DNA of 34,092 nucleotides from positions 1 through 34,092 of the forward strand of contig JBGPAU010000007.1 of assembly GCA_041480845.1 (NCBI GenBank). Direction: 5' to 3'. Position 1 is the stretch's first letter. Every line of letters starts with the position of its first letter. Source of the DNA: LCIL01 sp041480845 (GTDB lineage: Bacteria; Patescibacteriota; Microgenomatia; UBA8517). Below the pieces are notes generated by a model. That model was not told the DNA's origin. It did no database searches and saw only the letters and a program-made list of their open reading frames with translations. Positions 17,013 through 24,178 of this stretch are shown in pieces. Made by a program: the position numbers and the translations under genes.

Positions 17013-17558
17013 ATGAAGCCCCGGGCATACACCTCTGAAGGAATAATACTGGCAAGACGTAACTTTGGCGAAGCGGATAGAATTCTTGTTTTATACACAA
17101 AAAACTTTGGCAAAATCAGTTTACTTGCCAAAGGAATAAGGCGTCCTAAGAGTAAAAAAAGAGGACATGTAGAAATGTTTAATAAAATTAATTTTCAGGC
17201 CGTAATCGGCCACGGACTGGATCTTGTCACCGAAGCGGAAGTTATCGAGGACTTCGAGGAGATTAGGGGTAGCCTAAAAAAAATTTCCTTGGCTTACTAT
17301 TTGATGGAAGTAGTTGGCCGGATTACTCACGAAGGCGAGGAAAATGTTAAAGTTTACGATCTACTTCTTGATACTCTCCAGAAACTTAAATCCGCAAAAA
17401 TGCTTAAAAAGTTGCGGCTTAGCTTTATTACAGATTTACTTATAACATTGGGCTACTGGCCGAGCGATAAAACTCTTTTTTCCCCTGACGAAAAATTAGA
17501 AGAGGTTATAGAACGGGCGATTTATTCGGAAAGGGTGGGCAAAAGGATGATACAATAA
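17013..17558 (+). CDS. recO: DNA repair protein RecO, short form
   Basis: A 181-residue protein. The N-terminal OB-fold region shows the RecO pattern SEGIILARRNFGEADRIL, YTKNFGKISLLAKGIRRPKS and then a helical domain. RecO helps RecR load RecA at gaps during recombinational repair. Usual RecO proteins are about 240 residues with a C-terminal four-cysteine zinc site; this one has no cysteine and ends at the helical domain, with no continuation visible in another frame. It starts five bases after the DUF4012 gene, so it may be transcribed with it. Confidence 0.85.
   Translation: MKPRAYTSEGIILARRNFGEADRILVLYTKNFGKISLLAKGIRRPKSKKRGHVEMFNKINFQAVIGHGLDLVTEAEVIEDFEEIRGSLKKISLAYYLMEVVGRITHEGEENVKVYDLLLDTLQKLKSAKMLKKLRLSFITDLLITLGYWPSDKTLFSPDEKLEEVIERAIYSERVGKRMIQ
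17548..17556 (+). promoter_or_regulatory. Extended -10 element overlapping recO stop
   Basis: TGA-TACAAT matches the extended -10 consensus and overlaps the end of recO. It ends 17 nt before the chosen ATG at 17574, leaving a short leader that holds GGAAGA as a possible ribosome site. The same nine bases recur before murA. Confidence 0.45.
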
Positions 17559-17573
17559 TTATTGGAAGATACT

Positions 17574-18329
17574 ATGCCGGAAAAAAATAATATTCTTACA
17601 GTCTCCGCACTTAAAGTGGAGTTTGATAATCACATGATTTTGGATGATGTTGGTTTTGAAGTTGTCAGGGACGATACACTGGCGATTATTGGTCCAAACG
17701 GTGCGGGAAAATCTGTTCTTTTTAGAGCACTTCTTGGACTAATTCCCTACAGTGGAACAATTACCTGGAGTCCTGATGCCAGGATTGGGTATGTCCCTCA
17801 GAAATTGGCAGTTGCGAAAGATCTTCCATTAACTGCAAGTGAGTTTCTGCATTTCAAGGAAAAGAATGAAACTGTAATCCGTGAGGTGATTGTATCTGTC
17901 GGCTTTTTGAAAGAAGCGGAACACTCACATAATGATGTAAGAGTTTTGAATACACGCCTGGGGGACCTTTCAGGAGGGGAACTTCAAAGAGTTTTGATAG
18001 CTTACGCTCTTCTGGGGGATCCCAACGTACTCCTTTTTGATGAACCAACCGCAGGAGTTGATATCGCCGGTGAAGAAACTGTTTATAGTCTGATTCACAA
18101 GCTTCAGGCGGATGAAGACCTAACAATTATATTTATTTCTCACGAACTTCAGGTCGTAAATCAGTATGCAACCAACGTACTTTGTTTGAATAAAGAAAAA
18201 ATTTGTTTTGGACCGCCAAGTACAGCAATTGATAAGGAGTCTTTGGCAAAAATGTACGGGGAAGATGCCCATTTGTATGAACATCACGAGGATCTGGATC
18301 CTCATAAACATCACGACCTTGGGATATGA
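17574..18329 (+). CDS. Metal (zinc/manganese-type) ABC transporter ATP-binding protein
   Basis: An ATPase of 251 residues with all ABC motifs: Walker A GPNGAGKS (40-47), Q-loop YVPQK (73-77), signature LSGGE (132-136), Walker B LLFDEP (153-158) and switch His190 in ISHEL. It resembles ZnuC/MntB/TroB, which energise uptake of Zn or Mn through an ABC-3 permease. The C-terminal tail HLYEHHEDLDPHKHHDLGI has six histidines and several acidic residues, a probable metal-binding sensor. I chose the ATG at 17574 with GGAAGA just upstream; TTG at 17562 is the alternative. It overlaps the permease gene by four bases. Confidence 0.9.
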   Translation: MPEKNNILTVSALKVEFDNHMILDDVGFEVVRDDTLAIIGPNGAGKSVLFRALLGLIPYSGTITWSPDARIGYVPQKLAVAKDLPLTASEFLHFKEKNETVIREVIVSVGFLKEAEHSHNDVRVLNTRLGDLSGGELQRVLIAYALLGDPNVLLFDEPTAGVDIAGEETVYSLIHKLQADEDLTIIFISHELQVVNQYATNVLCLNKEKICFGPPSTAIDKESLAKMYGEDAHLYEHHEDLDPHKHHDLGI

Positions 18330-19093
18330 ACACTAATTTAATTTATTTACTGACAATAGGAGCTCTGGTCGGAGCCTCCTCGGGATTCTTGGGTAGTTTT
18401 ATGGTGCTTAAAAGAATGTCCTTGGTGGGGGATGCATTAAGCCACGTAGCTCTTCCCGGAATTGCAATTGCCCTAACTTTCGGCATTAACCCGATGCTTG
18501 GGGCACTCGTGGCCTTAATTATCGCGACTTTTGGAATTTGGTATCTAAGTGAGCATTCGGAGGTTTATCCCGAAGCTTTGGTCGGAGTATTTTTTACGGC
18601 AAGTCTTTCAATCGGACTTCTTCTTACACCCGAACCGGATTTGCTCGAAGCATTATTTGGTAATATCGATAAAATTGGTATTTCCGACGGAATAATGGTG
18701 CTTACCGGTGCGATATTAATTTTTGTTGTTACCGCCGCAATTTCTAAAAAACTTCTACTCGGGGTGGTTTCTGAAGATCTTGCAAAGTCTCAAAGAATAA
18801 ATGTCAGTAAGATCAATTTAATTTACCTTTTATTAGTTGCCTTGGTGGTTGCCTTAGGGGTTAAATTCCTGGGCACACTTCTTACGGGAGCGATGGTAAT
18901 TATCCCGGCTGTTACTGCAAAAAATTTGGCAAAAAGCATTAAAAGTTTTCATCTGTACTCATTAGGCTTTGGCATTGTTTCAGCAGTTTCGGGAATACTT
19001 ATTGCCAAAAATTTTGGGATTGCCTCAGGACCTGCCGTAGTACTTTCTTCAATAATCTTCTTTATTTTCAGTTACATCTTCAGGAAAAACTAA
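18326..19093 (+). CDS. Metal ABC transporter permease (ABC-3 family, ZnuB-like)
   Basis: A 255-residue protein with seven to eight membrane helices. LGSFMVLKRMSLVGDALSHV is the typical N-terminal ABC-3 signature, including the conserved DALSHVALPG, and GTLLTGAMVIIPAVTAKNLA is the conserved late-helix motif. It forms the membrane channel for the ATPase encoded just upstream, with which it shares an ATGA junction. No periplasmic-type metal-binding lipoprotein (ZnuA/TroA) gene is adjacent, so the binding subunit is elsewhere or absent. Confidence 0.92.
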   Translation: MNTNLIYLLTIGALVGASSGFLGSFMVLKRMSLVGDALSHVALPGIAIALTFGINPMLGALVALIIATFGIWYLSEHSEVYPEALVGVFFTASLSIGLLLTPEPDLLEALFGNIDKIGISDGIMVLTGAILIFVVTAAISKKLLLGVVSEDLAKSQRINVSKINLIYLLLVALVVALGVKFLGTLLTGAMVIIPAVTAKNLAKSIKSFHLYSLGFGIVSAVSGILIAKNFGIASGPAVVLSSIIFFIFSYIFRKN

Positions 19094-19148
19094 TTTTATA
19101 GCAGTAAAGTTTGAAAACAGCATTATACTTGCGTAAAATGGTTGAATT

Positions 19149-19754
19149 GTGTTTGAAATAATTTTTGATACCGAAACAAAAAAATTCTTTAATGATATTG
19201 AGGGCTATGATCCAAGTAAACTTGGAGTGTCGATAACTTCGGTTTATTCGCGGAAACTTGACGAAAATTTCAGAGAAGTTGAGGGTAAGATGCAATCCTT
19301 TTGGGAAAAAGATTTTGCCGAAATGTTTAATCTTTTTGAAAAAGCGGATAGAATCATTGGTTTTAACTCTATCGGATTTGATGTTCCTGCCCTTTCACCC
19401 TATCTTCCGGCTCACTGGCCAAAACTTAAGCATTTTGACATCTTGTTCCAAATTAAAGATGTGGCCGGCAAACGCATGTCGCTTGACTCCCTGGCCAAGG
19501 CAACTTTGGGGACGAAGAAAAACGATAACGGAGTCAATGCGATTAAATACTGGAACGAAGGAACAAAAGAAAGCCTTACCAAACTGAAGAAATATTGCGA
19601 GATGGATGTAACGATCACACGCGATATTTATGACCACGCACTTAAAAACGGATTTTTGAAATACACGGATTTTTGGAATGAGACACGGGAAATAAAACTC
19701 GATTTCTCCTATCCGAAAGAAGATTCCTCTTCACTGCAGCACAGTCTGTTTTAA
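19149..19754 (+). CDS. DEDDy-type 3'-5' exonuclease / RNase H-like protein (YprB-like)
   Basis: A 201-residue RNase H-fold nuclease. FDTET gives Asp7 and Glu9 (Exo I), GFNSIGFDVP gives Asp78 (Exo II), and YCEMD gives Tyr149-x3-Asp153 (Exo III), so the catalytic DEDDy set is complete. It resembles the ribonuclease H-like domain PF13482 found in YprB and in exonuclease parts of larger helicases. It should remove nucleotides from DNA or RNA 3' ends with two metal ions. The start is GTG, chosen because residues just after it form the first beta strand. It is convergent with the cupin gene, with a 3-base gap and no terminator. Confidence 0.8.
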   Translation: MFEIIFDTETKKFFNDIEGYDPSKLGVSITSVYSRKLDENFREVEGKMQSFWEKDFAEMFNLFEKADRIIGFNSIGFDVPALSPYLPAHWPKLKHFDILFQIKDVAGKRMSLDSLAKATLGTKKNDNGVNAIKYWNEGTKESLTKLKKYCEMDVTITRDIYDHALKNGFLKYTDFWNETREIKLDFSYPKEDSSSLQHSLF

Positions 19755-19757
19755 TTC

Positions 19758-20141
19758 TTATTTCTCTGCCGCTTCTCCCTGCATAGCCTCCTCTTTTGTT
19801 TTATGAATCGTTCCGTCCGGATGATGTGACGGAGAGTAGACGGTGTAAAGCTTTAGCTCCTTTTCAGCCGATGCATTAATAATGTTGTGGTAGTTTCCTG
19901 CGGGAACGATTACGCAATCTCCTGATTCTCCTGAAAATTTCTCGCCTGAAATTTCGGCCTGCCAAGACCCATTCTCAAACCTCAAAAATTGATCGTTATC
20001 TGGATGCACCTCCATACCAATCTCCTCGCCGGGTTTAAGACTCATAAGCACAAGTTGGGAATGCGGTGCTGTAAAAATTACATGCCTGAAGTAGGTGTTT
20101 GCCAGTGTGTCTTTTTCTAAATTACCTTTAAATCCTGCCAT
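19758..20141 (-). CDS. Cupin domain protein
   Basis: A small single-domain beta-barrel protein of 127 residues. MSLKPGEEIGMEVHPDNDQF provides cupin motif 1 (G-x5-H-x-H-like, here with one clear His, Glu and Asp), and SGDCVIVPAGNYHNIINAS provides motif 2 (G-D-x6-G-x2-H). It probably binds a divalent metal; the substrate is unknown. Relatives include mannose-6-phosphate isomerase-like cupins. I chose the ATG at 20141 because a strong GGGGGTGA ribosome site lies five bases before it; a GTG at 20150 lies inside that site. It is divergent from the membrane-protein gene at 20239. Confidence 0.85.
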   Translation of the reverse strand: MAGFKGNLEKDTLANTYFRHVIFTAPHSQLVLMSLKPGEEIGMEVHPDNDQFLRFENGSWQAEISGEKFSGESGDCVIVPAGNYHNIINASAEKELKLYTVYSPSHHPDGTIHKTKEEAMQGEAAEK

Positions 20142-20146
20142 ATTTG

Positions 20147-20154
20147 TCACCCCC
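20147..20154 (-). promoter_or_regulatory. Strong Shine-Dalgarno site deciding the cupin start
   Basis: Read on the minus strand the sequence is GGGGGTGA, followed by five bases and then the ATG at 20141. It shows that the annotated GTG at 20150, which falls within the site, is not the start. Confidence 0.6.
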
Positions 20155-20193
20155 GTTCTTTTTCTTCTTCATTGTATACTAATTATGCAATAA

Positions 20194-20213
20194 CATCTTC
20201 CGAAGGGAAGATG
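20194..20213. repeat. Perfect 8-bp inverted repeat with GAAG loop
   Basis: CATCTTCC-GAAG-GGAAGATG forms a perfect 8-bp stem and tetraloop between the divergent cupin and membrane-protein genes. It ends 25 bases before the plus-strand start codon. There is no T-run on either side, so a Rho-independent terminator is unlikely; an operator or mRNA leader hairpin fits better. Confidence 0.55.
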
Positions 20214-20238
20214 ATATATCAGGTTCAATGAAACTGTC

Positions 20239-21054
20239 ATGAAATTTATTCTCAAGGTCATTTTGACTATATTATTTATTCCGTTTTTTTTGATGTTGAT
20301 TATTGGTATAACTGTTAGGTTTCAGATCCTGACTCCATCGTTTTGGCAAAATACTTTCGCTACGAGTGGTATGTATTCAAAACTTTCAGTCTCCATCAAC
20401 AAAAATATTGAGTCTCGGGCGACTGCAGAGGGGAGTAAGATCAGCGATGTAAAAATATTGACTGATTTAATATCCCCGGAAAATTTAAAAGATGTAATCG
20501 ATAAAAATATCGCAAACGTTCTGCAATATGCCAATGGGAAATCCGATGAAATTATTATTTATGTACCGGTAAATAAAATTCCCAAGTCGCTTCTTTCAAA
20601 AAATTTCGGCGAGGTTAAAGAACAAATGAAATTGGCCGACTTGCTTAAAGAATTTAATATGATAGGGGTCACCCCGGCACAAATTCAAACGATCTCGCGT
20701 CTCGGAACCGGGTCTTGGTTATTCCTTATTATTGCTATCTTTATTTCGACTTTACTTTTGTATCTTCTCTACCTTTTGGTTGATTTCGGTAAAAGGTTGA
20801 ATGCCCCGGGAATAACCTTGATTTTAGCCGGTATTGTGGCGTCACTGGCAACCCTATCGGGAACAATCATTCAGATTAACTGGACTAAGGATCTTGCGGG
20901 GAGATCCAACATGGGGGACGTAATAATCGGGATAGTTGCCCCCCCTGTTATTCAGAGGATCTTATCTGTTTGGTTTTTGTTTGGCGCTGCCGCAATAATT
21001 TTGGGAATCATGTTGTTTTTTATTAAAAAACCGGATTATAATAAGTCGAAATGA
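20239..21054 (+). CDS. Unknown four-helix membrane protein
   Basis: A 271-residue protein I cannot assign. There is a membrane segment near 4-26, a soluble region of about 125 residues that is probably extracytoplasmic (with FGEVKEQMKLADLLKEFNMI), then three helices near 153-175, 190-212 and 238-262, and a basic C-terminal tail KKPDYNKSK. This TM-ectodomain-3TM layout suggests a sensor, anchor or channel-like protein, without evidence for any. It overlaps the next gene by ATGA, so the two are co-expressed and may form a complex. A possible -10-like TGATATATC lies at 20212-20220. Confidence 0.75.
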   Translation: MKFILKVILTILFIPFFLMLIIGITVRFQILTPSFWQNTFATSGMYSKLSVSINKNIESRATAEGSKISDVKILTDLISPENLKDVIDKNIANVLQYANGKSDEIIIYVPVNKIPKSLLSKNFGEVKEQMKLADLLKEFNMIGVTPAQIQTISRLGTGSWLFLIIAIFISTLLLYLLYLLVDFGKRLNAPGITLILAGIVASLATLSGTIIQINWTKDLAGRSNMGDVIIGIVAPPVIQRILSVWFLFGAAAIILGIMLFFIKKPDYNKSK

Positions 21055-21515
21055 AGTATTTTATCGCGATCTTTGTGACCGCAGTCCTTGTTTTTCTTGG
21101 TGCGACCGTCTATTACAAAGGCGTGCCTGTTTTTCCCTCATATAATAAGTCTCCGGTTTCAACAGAGAGTGCGGTAGTTGAAACGACTCCTTCACCTTCA
21201 CCGACGCCAGCAGTGGATGAATCGGTTGATCTGGCAAAAGTGATCAAAGCTGCACTTATTGCCAAACACGGCCCGGATGCGGGGCTACTGAACATTACTG
21301 TGGCAAAAGTTGAAGGTAATTATGCCTCCGGCGGCGCCTCAGCCCAAGCCGGCGGAGGGATGTGGCTTGCGGCAAAAGTTAACGGAATTTGGAAGCTGGT
21401 GTGGGACGGCAATGGGCAAATTAATTGTTCCGACATTGTTTCATATCCTTTATTTTCGACGGATATGATTCCGGAATGTTGGGACAGCGCAACCCAAAAG
21501 ATCGTTAAGAGATAA
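21051..21515 (+). CDS. Unknown membrane-anchored small extracytoplasmic protein
   Basis: A 154-residue protein with an N-terminal membrane anchor (about 4-22), a Ser/Thr/Pro-rich spacer (TTPSPSPTPAVDES) and a compact C-terminal domain. That domain contains AKVNGIWKLVWDGNGQINC and MIPECWD, with two cysteines that could form a disulfide. The spacer looks like a wall-spanning or O-glycosylated stalk. It is translationally coupled to the upstream membrane protein by an ATGA overlap. No function is recognised. Confidence 0.75.
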   Translation: MKYFIAIFVTAVLVFLGATVYYKGVPVFPSYNKSPVSTESAVVETTPSPSPTPAVDESVDLAKVIKAALIAKHGPDAGLLNITVAKVEGNYASGGASAQAGGGMWLAAKVNGIWKLVWDGNGQINCSDIVSYPLFSTDMIPECWDSATQKIVKR

Positions 21516-21519
21516 ATTT

Positions 21520-22356
21520 ATGGCCCCCGATAAATATTCCGCCACCTGGGTTTCCCATTCTTCAATTTCGGATTTCCTGAAATGTCCCAGGGGTTATTTT
21601 CTTCGAAATGTTTATAAAGACCCACGAACCGGGCATAAAATGACGATAGTATCACCCCCGATGGCACTTGGGCAGGCAATACACGAAGTAATAGAATCTT
21701 TGGCGGTTCTTCCCGCGGAGGAGAGATTAAAAGTTTCACTGGTTAAAAAACTCGATCCGATCTGGCTGAAAATTTCAGGGAAAAAAGGAGGATTTAAAAC
21801 ACATTCGGAAGAAATGATTTATAAAGAAAGGGGAATGCAAATGCTTATTAATTTACAGGAAGATCCGGGGCCGATTGTACGCCCGGCTATAAAAATCAAA
21901 TCCAGCATAAATCTTCCGAACTATTGGATAAGCGAAGAAGATAATATAATTCTTTGCGGCAAGATAGATTGGCTGGAGTATAAGGGGAAGAGCGATTCGG
22001 TTCACATAATTGATTTTAAAACCGGAAAGAACGAGGAGCCCGAGGATTCACTCCAGCTTCCCATATATCTTTTACTTGCTACAAACACCCAAAGCAAAGA
22101 AGTGTCGGGGGCATCTTATTGGTATTTGGACCGGGATGACGGGCTTATCGAAAAGAAATTGCCGGACATGAAAAAATCTTTTGAAAAAGTGTATGCGGTT
22201 GCCAGGAGAATTAAGCTTGCACGGCAAATAAATCACTTCAAATGTCCCAAAAACGGGTGTTTTTCTTGCCGGCCATACGAAAGAATCCTGAGGGGGGAAG
22301 GAGAAAAGGTGGGGGTGAGCGGTACCCGGCAGGATGTATATATTTTAACGGACTAA
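21520..22356 (+). CDS. RecB/Cas4-like PD-(D/E)XK nuclease with probable Fe-S cluster
   Basis: A 278-residue stand-alone nuclease of the PDDEXK_1 family (RecB C-terminal type). SSISDFLKCPRGYFLR is the N-terminal signature, GQAIHEV gives His55, LCGKIDWLE gives Asp150, IIDFKTGK gives Asp165 and Lys167, and LQLPIY gives Gln179 and Tyr183. Cys22 together with Cys242, Cys247 and Cys250 (CPKNGCFSC) has the one-plus-three spacing of the 4Fe-4S staple seen in AddB and Cas4 nucleases. It probably cuts single-stranded DNA ends. No helicase, cas gene or CRISPR array is adjacent, so a general repair role is more likely than adaptation. Confidence 0.85.
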   Translation: MAPDKYSATWVSHSSISDFLKCPRGYFLRNVYKDPRTGHKMTIVSPPMALGQAIHEVIESLAVLPAEERLKVSLVKKLDPIWLKISGKKGGFKTHSEEMIYKERGMQMLINLQEDPGPIVRPAIKIKSSINLPNYWISEEDNIILCGKIDWLEYKGKSDSVHIIDFKTGKNEEPEDSLQLPIYLLLATNTQSKEVSGASYWYLDRDDGLIEKKLPDMKKSFEKVYAVARRIKLARQINHFKCPKNGCFSCRPYERILRGEGEKVGVSGTRQDVYILTD

Positions 22357-22365
22357 TTAAATCGG

Positions 22366-23391
22366 TTACTTGAGGTTAGCGCTTATAAAGTTTTTGATTT
22401 CAGAAAAGTTAAAATTTCCGGCTTTCGGAACCAAGATGTATTGTCCGTCGCTGCTGGTACTTTCATCTAGAACATTTTCAGTAGTCAATTGAATTTGGCT
22501 GATTTTGTATTTAGCAGAATCTCCAAACACATTAATCAAGGTTTTTATCGTACCTGCTGTTAAATCGGTTCTGACAATGTTGGAGAGGGTATTGATTGTA
22601 CCATCCAGCTTTCCCACGGACTTAAGAGAAATTAGTTTATTTTCGATTCCGACTAGGACAGCAAATTGTCTTAAGCTTCTGCCAAAATCACTGTCTCCGT
22701 GTCGTGAGCGGACGAATTTCATGGTTACAGTTCCGTCAAGATTTGCCGGGCCTTTATCAAAATGCAGATGTTCATATCTGCAAATAAATTGTTTTTCAAG
22801 ATTAAATCCAGTAAATTGGGCTTTGAATGTGTTAATTTGTTCTTCGGTAAAACCACAAGTATTATTTTCCTGTCCGGTGATCGGGTAGAATGGATCATCA
22901 AAAGTCTTAGGTACGTCAACCGTTATCCCTCCGAGATTGTCAATAATTTTTGTAAATCCTCCGAAGTCTACAGAAACGAAGTAGTCGATGTGTTGCCCGG
23001 TTACGCTTTGAATAGTGCTCCCGACATTTTGGAATCCGTTAATTGAGGCCTCCGCATTTATCTTATGATTTCCCGAAATCCAAAGATCTCTTGGAACCGA
23101 AATTAAAGTGGCTTTTCCTGTGTTTGTGTCAACATGCGTAATTATTATACCGTCGGTTAGGTAGGAACCCGAATGTCCTGCCCCGCCATAACCCAAGAAA
23201 ACTAGATTAAAAACCCCCTTTGGATTAGTTATGGGTGCGGGGGTTGATTCCGAAAATGAATTTGGGGTGGAAGTGGGGGTTAGGGTTGGTTTTTTAACAA
23301 AAACTTTTGAGAAAGTTAGTGTGAGGCACGTCACCGCAAATCCCAAAACAAAAACGCCAGTCAAGAACCACCACACAAAAATCTTTTTCAT
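22366..23391 (-). CDS. LytR-CpsA-Psr (LCP) family glycopolymer ligase
   Basis: An extracytoplasmic enzyme with an N-terminal membrane segment, a Thr/Pro/Ser-rich linker (PTLTPTSTPNS) and the LCP domain. SVPRDLWI, the acidic THVDTNTG region and SRHGDSDFGRSLRQ are the conserved pyrophosphate-lipid-binding motifs. LCP proteins transfer undecaprenyl-pyrophosphate-linked glycans to peptidoglycan or protein, so this gene could attach the polymer made by the locus at 1-17007. I chose the ATG at 23391 (MKKIFVWW) because a -10 box overlaps the other candidate ATG at 23403. It is convergent with the nuclease gene and divergent from tspO. Confidence 0.88.
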   Translation of the reverse strand: MKKIFVWWFLTGVFVLGFAVTCLTLTFSKVFVKKPTLTPTSTPNSFSESTPAPITNPKGVFNLVFLGYGGAGHSGSYLTDGIIITHVDTNTGKATLISVPRDLWISGNHKINAEASINGFQNVGSTIQSVTGQHIDYFVSVDFGGFTKIIDNLGGITVDVPKTFDDPFYPITGQENNTCGFTEEQINTFKAQFTGFNLEKQFICRYEHLHFDKGPANLDGTVTMKFVRSRHGDSDFGRSLRQFAVLVGIENKLISLKSVGKLDGTINTLSNIVRTDLTAGTIKTLINVFGDSAKYKISQIQLTTENVLDESTSSDGQYILVPKAGNFNFSEIKNFISANLK

Positions 23392-23401
23392 CTTGAATAT
23401 C

Positions 23402-23407
23402 ATTATA
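23402..23407 (-). promoter_or_regulatory. -10 box of the LCP gene
   Basis: On the minus strand TATAAT is a perfect -10 hexamer. It overlaps the upstream ATG candidate at 23403 and ends 10 nt before the ATG at 23391, consistent with an almost leaderless mRNA starting near 23395. Confidence 0.45.
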
Positions 23408-23427
23408 CAAGAGAGTTAATATCAATT

Positions 23428-23901
23428 ATGAATAAACTTGTAAGATATCTATTGTCTATTGGAATTTGTTTCTTGGCGGGTGGCATTGGGACTATATTTA
23501 CAGTCTCAGCGATCCCAGCATGGTATGCCGCATTAAATAAGCCGTTCTTTAGTCCTCCCAACTGGCTTTTTGGACCGGCCTGGACGACTCTTTACACCCT
23601 AATGGGAATTAGTCTGGCTCTTATTTGGCAAAAGGGTCTTAAAACAAAAAAGGTACGGGACGGACTTTACCTTTTTGGTATTCAGCTTGCACTTAACGCT
23701 ATCTGGTCACCGGTATTTTTTGGTGCCAAGAATTTGTTTCTTGCTCTAGTTATCATTATTTTTATGTGGATTTTCATTCTAAAGACAATTTTGGCTTTTC
23801 GAAAAATCAATAAGGTTGCAAGTCATCTCCTATATCCGTATATCGCTTGGGTAAGTTTTGCCACTGTTTTAAATTTCTCGGTTTGGATTTTGAATAAATA
23901 A
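23428..23901 (+). CDS. tspO: TspO/MBR family protein (tryptophan-rich sensory protein)
   Basis: A 157-residue protein with five membrane helices. Family motifs are visible in order: FLAGGIGTIFTVSAIPAWYA, LNKPFFSPPNWLFGPAWTTLY (a Pro-Trp-rich loop), GISLALIWQ, LFGIQLALNAIWSPVFFG and LLYPYIAWVSFATVLNF. These are hallmarks of TspO, the bacterial relative of the mitochondrial benzodiazepine receptor, which binds porphyrins and lipids and modulates stress responses. It is divergent from the LCP gene and is followed after about 16 bases by a small DUF4342 gene with its own promoter element. Confidence 0.93.
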   Translation: MNKLVRYLLSIGICFLAGGIGTIFTVSAIPAWYAALNKPFFSPPNWLFGPAWTTLYTLMGISLALIWQKGLKTKKVRDGLYLFGIQLALNAIWSPVFFGAKNLFLALVIIIFMWIFILKTILAFRKINKVASHLLYPYIAWVSFATVLNFSVWILNK

Positions 23902-23910
23902 TGATATATT
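23902..23910 (+). promoter_or_regulatory. Extended -10 element before DUF4342 gene
   Basis: TGA-TATATT lies directly after the tspO stop codon. It ends one base before an ATG at 23912 and seven bases before the ATG at 23918. An mRNA starting six to seven bases downstream would begin at the second ATG, which supports 23918 as the start and a leaderless mRNA. A weak TTGGAT -35 is 16 bases upstream. Confidence 0.5.
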
Positions 23911-23917
23911 AATGCGT

Positions 23918-24163
23918 ATGGCGAAAATTAAGGAAGAAAAATATGAGATTAAAGGTGAGGAACTTCTAAAAAAAGTGAAAGCACTAATTAAAGAAGGGAA
24001 CGTAAGAAAAATTACAATTTCCGATAAAAAGGGCAAAGTCTTGGTAGCATTTCCTCTTACCTTAGGTGTAATAGGAGCAGTCATTGCTCCTGTTTTAGCT
24101 GCTGTTGGAGCCATAGCGGCCTTGGTTACCGAATGCACGGTAACAGTTGAGAGAAAAAATTGA
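23918..24163 (+). CDS. DUF4342 domain protein
   Basis: An 81-residue protein. The N-terminal half is charged (EEKYEIKGEELLKKVKALIK, EGNVRKITISDKKGK) and the C-terminal half is a hydrophobic Gly/Ala-rich helix (FPLTLGVIGAVIAPVLAAVG) followed by ALVTECTVTVER. This matches DUF4342, a family of small proteins of unknown function that are sometimes fused to UBA or other small domains. The helix suggests membrane association. I prefer the ATG at 23918 to that at 23912 because of the promoter position. It lies between tspO and the glycyl-tRNA synthetase gene. Confidence 0.8.
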   Translation: MAKIKEEKYEIKGEELLKKVKALIKEGNVRKITISDKKGKVLVAFPLTLGVIGAVIAPVLAAVGAIAALVTECTVTVERKN

Positions 24164-24169
24164 TATAAT
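24161..24169 (+). promoter_or_regulatory. Perfect extended -10 element before glyS
   Basis: TGA-TATAAT is a full match to the extended -10 consensus and overlaps the stop of the DUF4342 gene. It ends nine bases before the ATG at 24179, so the mRNA leader would be about two to three bases or none. No good -35 is seen, as expected for an extended -10 promoter. Confidence 0.6.
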
Positions 24170-24178
24170 TCTTCTTGT

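Noticed and set aside
21520..22356. Cas4 of a CRISPR-Cas system
   Set aside because: No repeat array or other cas gene is present in the window; the protein fits the wider RecB-like family.
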